From Streptomyces sp. NBC_00193 (GTDB taxonomy: Bacteria; Actinomycetota; Actinomycetes; Streptomycetales; Streptomycetaceae), in NCBI RefSeq assembly GCF_026342735.1, contig NZ_JAPEMM010000001.1, forward strand, positions 4,464,001 to 4,528,000: 64,000 nucleotides of DNA, in the 5' to 3' direction. Positions within the stretch are counted from its first letter, which is position 1, and the number at the start of each line of letters is the position of its first letter. The translations under genes and the position numbers were made by a program. Below, piece after piece: positions 59,584-64,000 of the stretch. The notes beneath the pieces are model-generated. The model worked only from the letters and a program-made list of their open reading frames with translations. It was not told where the DNA came from and did no database searches.

Positions 59584-59889
59584 CTACGTGGTGAGGAGCG
59601 GGTCGCCGTAGTGTTCGACCTCGGGGAACGGGGTGTAGAAGTGGTGGAGCAGTGCTCGCCACTGTTGGTACTCGGGCGAGTTGCGGAAGCCCTCGGTGTG
59701 GTCGGCCAGGGTGTCCCAGGACACCTGGAGGAGGAAGCGCGATCCGCGTCCCTCGTCCAGGCAGCGCCGGAGCTCCAGGGAGCGGAAGCCCTTCTGTACC
59801 GAGATCAGCGGTCGGGCTTTCGTGAACGCGGCGAGGAACTCGTCCTCCAGGCCGGGCCGGACGTCGAGCAGTGCACTCTCCAAGATCAT
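59584..59889 (-). CDS. antibiotic biosynthesis monooxygenase (ABM)-domain protein
   Basis: A 101-residue single-domain protein of the dimeric ferredoxin-like ABM family. LESALLDVRPGLEDEFLAAFTKARPLISVQKGFRSLELRRCLDEG and FLLQVSWDTLADHTEGFRNSPEYQQWRALLHHFYTP are the two halves. It may be a small monooxygenase or a stress protein of the YgiN type. ATG at 59889 with AGGATG upstream was chosen over ATG 59898. It converges with the VOC gene, whose stop is 15 bp away. Confidence 0.88.
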   Translation of the reverse strand: MILESALLDVRPGLEDEFLAAFTKARPLISVQKGFRSLELRRCLDEGRGSRFLLQVSWDTLADHTEGFRNSPEYQQWRALLHHFYTPFPEVEHYGDPLLTT

Positions 59890-59905
59890 GGGCCGCATCC
59901 TAGTC

Positions 59906-59953
59906 AGCGGCCTGCCGGGCCTGCCGGGCCTGCTGGGCCTGCTGGGCCTGCCG
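59906..59953 (+). repeat. 9-bp tandem repeat GGCCTGCCG
   Basis: Five units of GGCCTGCCG/GGCCTGCTG lie between the ABM gene start and the PIG-L stop. The array is short and has no visible role; slippage during replication is the likely cause. Confidence 0.75.
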
Positions 59954-59954
59954 G

Positions 59955-62048
59955 CTACGCCTGCGGTACCGCTCGGTGCCAGGTGGTGCGGGTCGGGGTG
60001 GGGGTGGCCGTGGTGACGTGGAGTTCGGCGTCCAGGCCCAGGACCGCGATGGTCGTCGCGCCGCCCGGTTCCTGGATGCCGGCCGGGGCGCCCGCGTAGA
60101 GCATGCGGGACTCCGTCCACGCCGGGGGGCCGCCGAGGCCCGTCGTGCTGATGGTGCCCGAGTCGGCGCGGCCCGATATGACGCGGCCCGCCACGCCCAC
60201 CGCGCCGTAGCCCGCCCGGCCGCCGGCCTCCGTGACGCTGGAGACCGCCGGCTTCGTGGCGTCTGCCGCCGCCGTGACCAGGGCGGTGCGTACGACCCCC
60301 GAGTCGGGGCGCCGGAAGTAGAGCCGGATGCCCGCCGCCTCCGGGGTGGCGGTGAGGGGGACGGTGGTGGCCGGGAGCCCGGTCGGGAAGGGGCCGGCCA
60401 GCGGGGCGCCCGGGGCGGGCTGGATCCAGACCAGGACCGACTGGGTGGTGGCGGCGTAGATGTGGCGGCGCCCTGCGGAGTCGGTGGCCGCGACCGGGTC
60501 GGACTGGAGGTCGGCGCCCCCCAGGTGCTGCCAGCCGCCGAAGGCGCCCGAGGGCTCCTGGGTACGGGCGAGCAGGGCGCGCCGGGAGTCGCGGACGTAC
60601 ACCGTCAGTCGCCCGTCCGCGTCGGAGACGGCCGAGGGCGCGCTGATCGAGGAGGTGCCGGGCTCGTCGCCGGGCTCCGGGGTGCCGAGGGAGACCCACG
60701 CCCCGAAGGGACCGCCGGGCACGGACTGGGCGGCGTAGACGATCTCGCGCCGGTACTCCTCCGGCCGGTCGCCGAAGACGGTGCGGGTGGCGAGGACGGC
60801 GACGCGCCCGTCGGGGAGGCGGGCGGTGCTCGCGCCGGGGTCGATGCCGGTGCCCGGCAGCAGGACCGGGCCCTGCCAGGCGGCGCCGGGGCCGGTGCCG
60901 GCCCCGCGGTTCCAGACGGCCATCTGGCCGTCGAGGACGCCGAAGGCGTACAGCCGGCCGGTCGTGCCCTGCACCAGCCAGGAGGAGTGGTCGCCGCGCG
61001 CGTACCGCAGCGACTGGGCCCAGTTGCGGCCGCTCGGGCTGCCCGCCACCTTGCGGTCGCCGCAGCCGGAGCGCGAGCCGCAGTAGTTCTGCTTGTCGTG
61101 CCACGCGTACGTCTTCAGGAAGCCGATCTTCGTCTCGGCCGTCTGCGGGTCCAGCGTGTGCGGCAGGGTGCTGTTGTGGTAGCCGAGGTAGCTCTGCACG
61201 GTGAAGCGGGGCCGCTGCCCGACCGGGACCCGCGCGGCGTACGAGGCGGCCCCGGCCTGCGCGAACCGCGCCGCGTACATGTGGTCCTGATGGTCGGTGA
61301 GCCGGCCGGAGTCGAGGTACCGGCCCGGCGACGGGTCCTGCATGCGTATCGTCGTCGGCTTGTACCGCTCCAGGACCCCCGCTATCGCGGCTATCACCTG
61401 GTCCTTGGTGTACGTGGGCGGCTGCGCGACCGGAGTGCCCGCGGTGAGCTGCGGGGTGAGCGCCGGTATCCGGCCGTTCCACAGTCCGCGCAGGCTGTCC
61501 GGGGTGTCGGCGACGGGGGCCCGGGCCTCGCGCATCTGCAGCCACACCAGGTTGACCTCGGGCTTCGCGATGAGGACGTCGAGCTCGGCGTCCCCGCCGC
61601 CCGCGGTGGGGATGACCGTACGGCGCCACGGGCTGGTGCGGTCGCCGGTGGCCATCTGCGCGTAGGCGGAGCGTATGCCGTTCTGCCGGGCTTCCGCGTA
61701 GTGCCCGCGGTCGGCGGGCTGCTCCGGGTCCTTGGCCGCGCCGCCGTGGGCCTCGTTGCGGCCGTCGGCCTCGCCCGAGGTGAGGTAGAGGGTGGTGAGC
61801 GGGGTGCCGGACAGCAGCGAGCGGCTGACGTCCGGGTTCATGAAGAACAGGTCGTCGTCCGGGTGGGCGACGATCTGGACGACCGACCCGGCGGTGGCGC
61901 TCACCGGGAGGACGGCCGGGGAGTCGGATCCCGGGACGGCCTCGGCCGCGGTCTGCTGGCCGGAGGCGACGGCGAGCGCGCCGGTGACCCCGATGGTCAG
62001 CATCGGGACCACGGTCGCGAGGAGGAAACGTCGACGGGATACGGGCAT
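59955..62048 (-). CDS. secreted PIG-L family deacetylase with C-terminal propeller-like domain
   Basis: A 697-residue exported protein. The Tat-type signal MPVSRRRFLLATVV occupies residues 1-30. The zinc deacetylase core starts at about 55 with IVAHPDDDLFF (residues 60-69) and has SGEADGRNE and, near residue 250, DHQDHMYAARF, the usual metal site. About residues 330-690 are repeated strand-rich units (GRLYAFGVLDGQMAVWNR, DGRVAVLATR, DGRLTVYVRD, GRRHIYAATTQSVLVW) that suggest a beta-propeller. Family members remove N-acetyl groups from sugars or GlcNAc lipids; the substrate here is unknown. A paralogue lies just upstream. Confidence 0.92.
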   Translation of the reverse strand: MPVSRRRFLLATVVPMLTIGVTGALAVASGQQTAAEAVPGSDSPAVLPVSATAGSVVQIVAHPDDDLFFMNPDVSRSLLSGTPLTTLYLTSGEADGRNEAHGGAAKDPEQPADRGHYAEARQNGIRSAYAQMATGDRTSPWRRTVIPTAGGGDAELDVLIAKPEVNLVWLQMREARAPVADTPDSLRGLWNGRIPALTPQLTAGTPVAQPPTYTKDQVIAAIAGVLERYKPTTIRMQDPSPGRYLDSGRLTDHQDHMYAARFAQAGAASYAARVPVGQRPRFTVQSYLGYHNSTLPHTLDPQTAETKIGFLKTYAWHDKQNYCGSRSGCGDRKVAGSPSGRNWAQSLRYARGDHSSWLVQGTTGRLYAFGVLDGQMAVWNRGAGTGPGAAWQGPVLLPGTGIDPGASTARLPDGRVAVLATRTVFGDRPEEYRREIVYAAQSVPGGPFGAWVSLGTPEPGDEPGTSSISAPSAVSDADGRLTVYVRDSRRALLARTQEPSGAFGGWQHLGGADLQSDPVAATDSAGRRHIYAATTQSVLVWIQPAPGAPLAGPFPTGLPATTVPLTATPEAAGIRLYFRRPDSGVVRTALVTAAADATKPAVSSVTEAGGRAGYGAVGVAGRVISGRADSGTISTTGLGGPPAWTESRMLYAGAPAGIQEPGGATTIAVLGLDAELHVTTATPTPTRTTWHRAVPQA

Positions 62049-62236
62049 CGGCTACGCCTTGGGGTCGTTCCGGCAGGAAGAACCGCGTGAAGCTGTCGGT
62101 CAGTCAGTGAGAGGTCAATCCGGGCAAGTTGGTTCACCCTGTTCGCCGATGACTTCAGATGTGTGGAAATGGCCGCCTGCGCACGTCCCTTGTGGGCGTT
62201 TCGTACGTGTCCGCGGTCACAGTGCGCGGGCCCACC

Positions 62237-62261
62237 AAAAAACGCCCCCGTGGGGGGCGTT
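62237..62261 (-). terminator. intrinsic terminator of the second PIG-L gene
   Basis: On the minus strand AACGCCCCC/GGGGGCGTT (62241-62261, three-base loop) is followed by six T residues, the only classic rho-independent terminator seen in the window. It lies about 55 bp after the stop of the PIG-L gene at 62314. Confidence 0.95.
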
Positions 62262-62313
62262 GATGGGTGCGCGCAGGCCCGGCGCAGACCGCGCGCGGGC
62301 CTCTACCGGCCGG

Positions 62314-64000
62314 TCAGGGCGCACCGTTCGGCGGTCCCGCCGGCTGCCACGGAGCCAGGTGCGCGTTCGGGTCGTCCGCCGACGAGGTCACGTACAGGCG
62401 CCCGTCCAGCCCCATGACCGCCAGGTCCACCGTGCTCTTGCCGTTCATCGTGGAGGAGGGCGCCCCGACGAACATCAGCGGCGACCGCGCCCACGGCCGG
62501 CCCCGGCCGACGTCGGAGCCCAGCTGCCCGCCCGCCGAGCGCCCGGCCAGCAGATGGCCGCTCGCCGTCACCGAGCCGAAGCCCGACAGCCCGCCCACCT
62601 CGGTGAGTCCGGTCATCTTCAGCCCGCCGTCACCCGTGAACGATGCCGTACCGACCGCGCCCGAATCCGGCTTGCGGAACCACAGCCGCACGCCGTCCTC
62701 CCGGCTCTGCGCCGTGATCGGCAGCGCCGGCGCCGGCAGCCCGGTCGCCGTGGCGGGGCCGAGCGGTGCACCGGCCTTCGGCTGGGCCCAGCCCAGCACG
62801 GTCTTGGTGGTCGCGGCCAGGACCACGCGCCGGCCGGCGGCGTCGGTCGCGGCGGCCGGGCTGCCGTGCAGGTCCGAGCCGCCGTACCGGTCCCACGGCC
62901 CCCAGGTGCCGGTCGGCGACTGCACCCGCCCCCGCAGGGTGTACGCACCGTCGCGCACGTAGACCGCGAGCTGCCCGGAGCCGTCGACGGCCACCGCGGG
63001 CGCGCTGATGTCGGAGGTCCAGTTCTCGTCGGCGATCTCCGGTGTGCCGAGGACCGTCCACTCCCCGAACTCCTGCGAGCCGGGCGCCCGCTGCACGGTG
63101 TAGACGACCTCGCGCCGGTAGTCGGCGGGCTTGGCGCCGAAGGAGGTGCGGGTGCCGAAGGCGGCGATCCGGCCGTCGGCCAGCGTCACGGTGGAGATGC
63201 CCTGGTCCATGACGGTGCCGTCGGCGCCGGGGAGCAGCCGGGGGCCGCTCCAGGCGCCGAGCAGGCCGTCGCGGTGCCAGAGGGCGAGCTGCCCGTCGAG
63301 CACCTTGAACGCCCACAGGCCGTGCTCCTTGTCGGAGGTCAGCCAGGAGGTGGCGGTGCCGCGGGCGTAGTTGATGGAGGAGGTCCAGTGGTTGCCGGCC
63401 GGGTGGTCGGCGACCTTCAGGTCCCCGCAGCCGGCGGCGCTGCCGCAGTGGTTCTGCCGGTCGGTCCACGCGTACGTGTCCAGGATGTCCAGCTTGGTCC
63501 TGGCCTCGTCCGGGTCGAGGGCGCTGGGGAGCGAGCCGTTGAAGTAGCCGAGGTAGTTCTGCACGGAGAAGTGCGGACGGTCCTTGACCTCCTTCGCGTA
63601 GGCGCCGAGCGCGACCTGCACGAAGCGGGCGCCGTAGAAATGGTCCTGGTGGTCCGTGTAGTGCTTGGTGTCGGGGAACCGGCCGGGCGTCGGGTCCTGG
63701 GAGCGGACGGTGGTCGGCCCGTACTGCTTCAGGAGGCCGACGAGGGTCCGTACGACCTGGTCCTTCGTGTACGTGAACTGCTGCTTGACCGGGGAGCCGG
63801 AGGCGAGCATCGACTCCAGCCGGGGGACCTTGCCGTCCCAGAGGCCGTGCAGGCTGTCGGGCCGGTCCGCCCAGACGTTGCCGGCCTCGCGCAGCTGCAG
63901 CCAGACGAGGTTGACCTGCGGCTTCGCCGTGAGGACGTCGACCTCGGCGTGGCCGCCGCCCGCGGTCGGCACGACGGTGCGCCGCCAGGGGCTGTCCCGG
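62314..64000 (-). CDS. second PIG-L family deacetylase (5' end outside the window)
   Basis: At least 562 residues of a paralogue of the preceding gene; the frame stays open to the window edge, so the signal and the AHPDD motif lie beyond it. Matching blocks are SPWRRTVVPTAGGGHAEVDVL, QVNLVWLQLREAG, TYTKDQVVRTLVGLLKQYGPTTVRSQDPTPGRF and TDHQDHFYGARF. The C-terminal strand repeats (WAFKVLDGQLALWHR, DGRIAAFGTR, GQLAVYVRD, VLAATTKTVLGW) mirror the paralogue. An ATG-like internal start at 63972 is not the real start. The pair arose by tandem duplication and has diverged. Confidence 0.9.
   Translation of the reverse strand, partial: RDSPWRRTVVPTAGGGHAEVDVLTAKPQVNLVWLQLREAGNVWADRPDSLHGLWDGKVPRLESMLASGSPVKQQFTYTKDQVVRTLVGLLKQYGPTTVRSQDPTPGRFPDTKHYTDHQDHFYGARFVQVALGAYAKEVKDRPHFSVQNYLGYFNGSLPSALDPDEARTKLDILDTYAWTDRQNHCGSAAGCGDLKVADHPAGNHWTSSINYARGTATSWLTSDKEHGLWAFKVLDGQLALWHRDGLLGAWSGPRLLPGADGTVMDQGISTVTLADGRIAAFGTRTSFGAKPADYRREVVYTVQRAPGSQEFGEWTVLGTPEIADENWTSDISAPAVAVDGSGQLAVYVRDGAYTLRGRVQSPTGTWGPWDRYGGSDLHGSPAAATDAAGRRVVLAATTKTVLGWAQPKAGAPLGPATATGLPAPALPITAQSREDGVRLWFRKPDSGAVGTASFTGDGGLKMTGLTEVGGLSGFGSVTASGHLLAGRSAGGQLGSDVGRGRPWARSPLMFVGAPSSTMNGKSTVDLAVMGLDGRLYVTSSADDPNAHLAPWQPAGPPNGAP

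Overview
The window is a chromosomal segment of a Streptomyces-type actinobacterium. The evidence is the very high GC content, GC-rich third codon positions, frequent GTG and TTG starts, a type A RNase P RNA, AfsR/SARP and Bcr/CflA genes, IdeR/DmdR-type iron boxes, and the dispersed intergenic repeat containing CTCAAACGCCGG that is common in Streptomyces. The set glutamine synthetase, nadE, panB, map, efe/hmu and rnpB recalls, from memory, one conserved arm of the S. coelicolor core chromosome. Most of the window is therefore vertically inherited, with a few accessory insertions.

Layout. 1-3 kb: the 3' end of a gene, a small acidic protein, rnpB (minus), and a MerR regulator coupled to a membrane protein. 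3.1-6.9 kb: a compact accessory module on the minus strand, made of an XRE regulator, an ImmA/IrrE-type HExxH protease, a MAB_1171c-type polytopic membrane protein and a PAP2-like membrane protein. Upstream of it lie four copies of a TCTAG-N4-CTAGA-like palindrome and a divergent promoter. 6.9-19.4 kb: AraC regulator, a twice-frameshifted TerD gene, RNB ribonuclease, YaaA, a prim-pol-like protein, TetR/DdaH, an Rsm22-like methyltransferase, an MFS exporter, SDR, PhzF and GNAT genes.

19.4-31.1 kb: an iron and heme island. It holds efeOBU (minus), hmuTUV (minus), two HtaA-type secreted heme-binding proteins (plus), a short PhzF-like gene and heme oxygenase (minus). Iron boxes lie before efeO, between hmuT and the first htaA-like gene, and before heme oxygenase. 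Together these genes would capture heme at the surface, import it, open it and release iron, alongside an independent elemental-iron pathway.

31.1-49.3 kb: map, a small conserved protein, a decayed TnpB element, an F420:NADPH oxidoreductase, a TerD/PD-(D/E)XK nuclease fusion, a site-2 protease, a large SARP regulator, a DrrAB-like ABC exporter, panB, an EEP-family membrane protein and nadE. 49.4-57.3 kb: envelope and copper-associated functions (DUF4352-like protein, multicopper oxidase, DUF6153-like, DUF998-like, alpha/beta hydrolase, CBS, DUF305 and DUF3105 proteins). 57.5-64 kb: a GlnA2-like glutamine synthetase, a VOC protein, an ABM-domain protein and two paralogous secreted PIG-L deacetylases, the second cut by the window edge.

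The best candidate for an undescribed system is the 3.1-6.6 kb regulator/protease/membrane module with its paired palindromic operators. The TerD-nuclease fusion is second. All product names come from reading motifs and recalling families; no database search was run.
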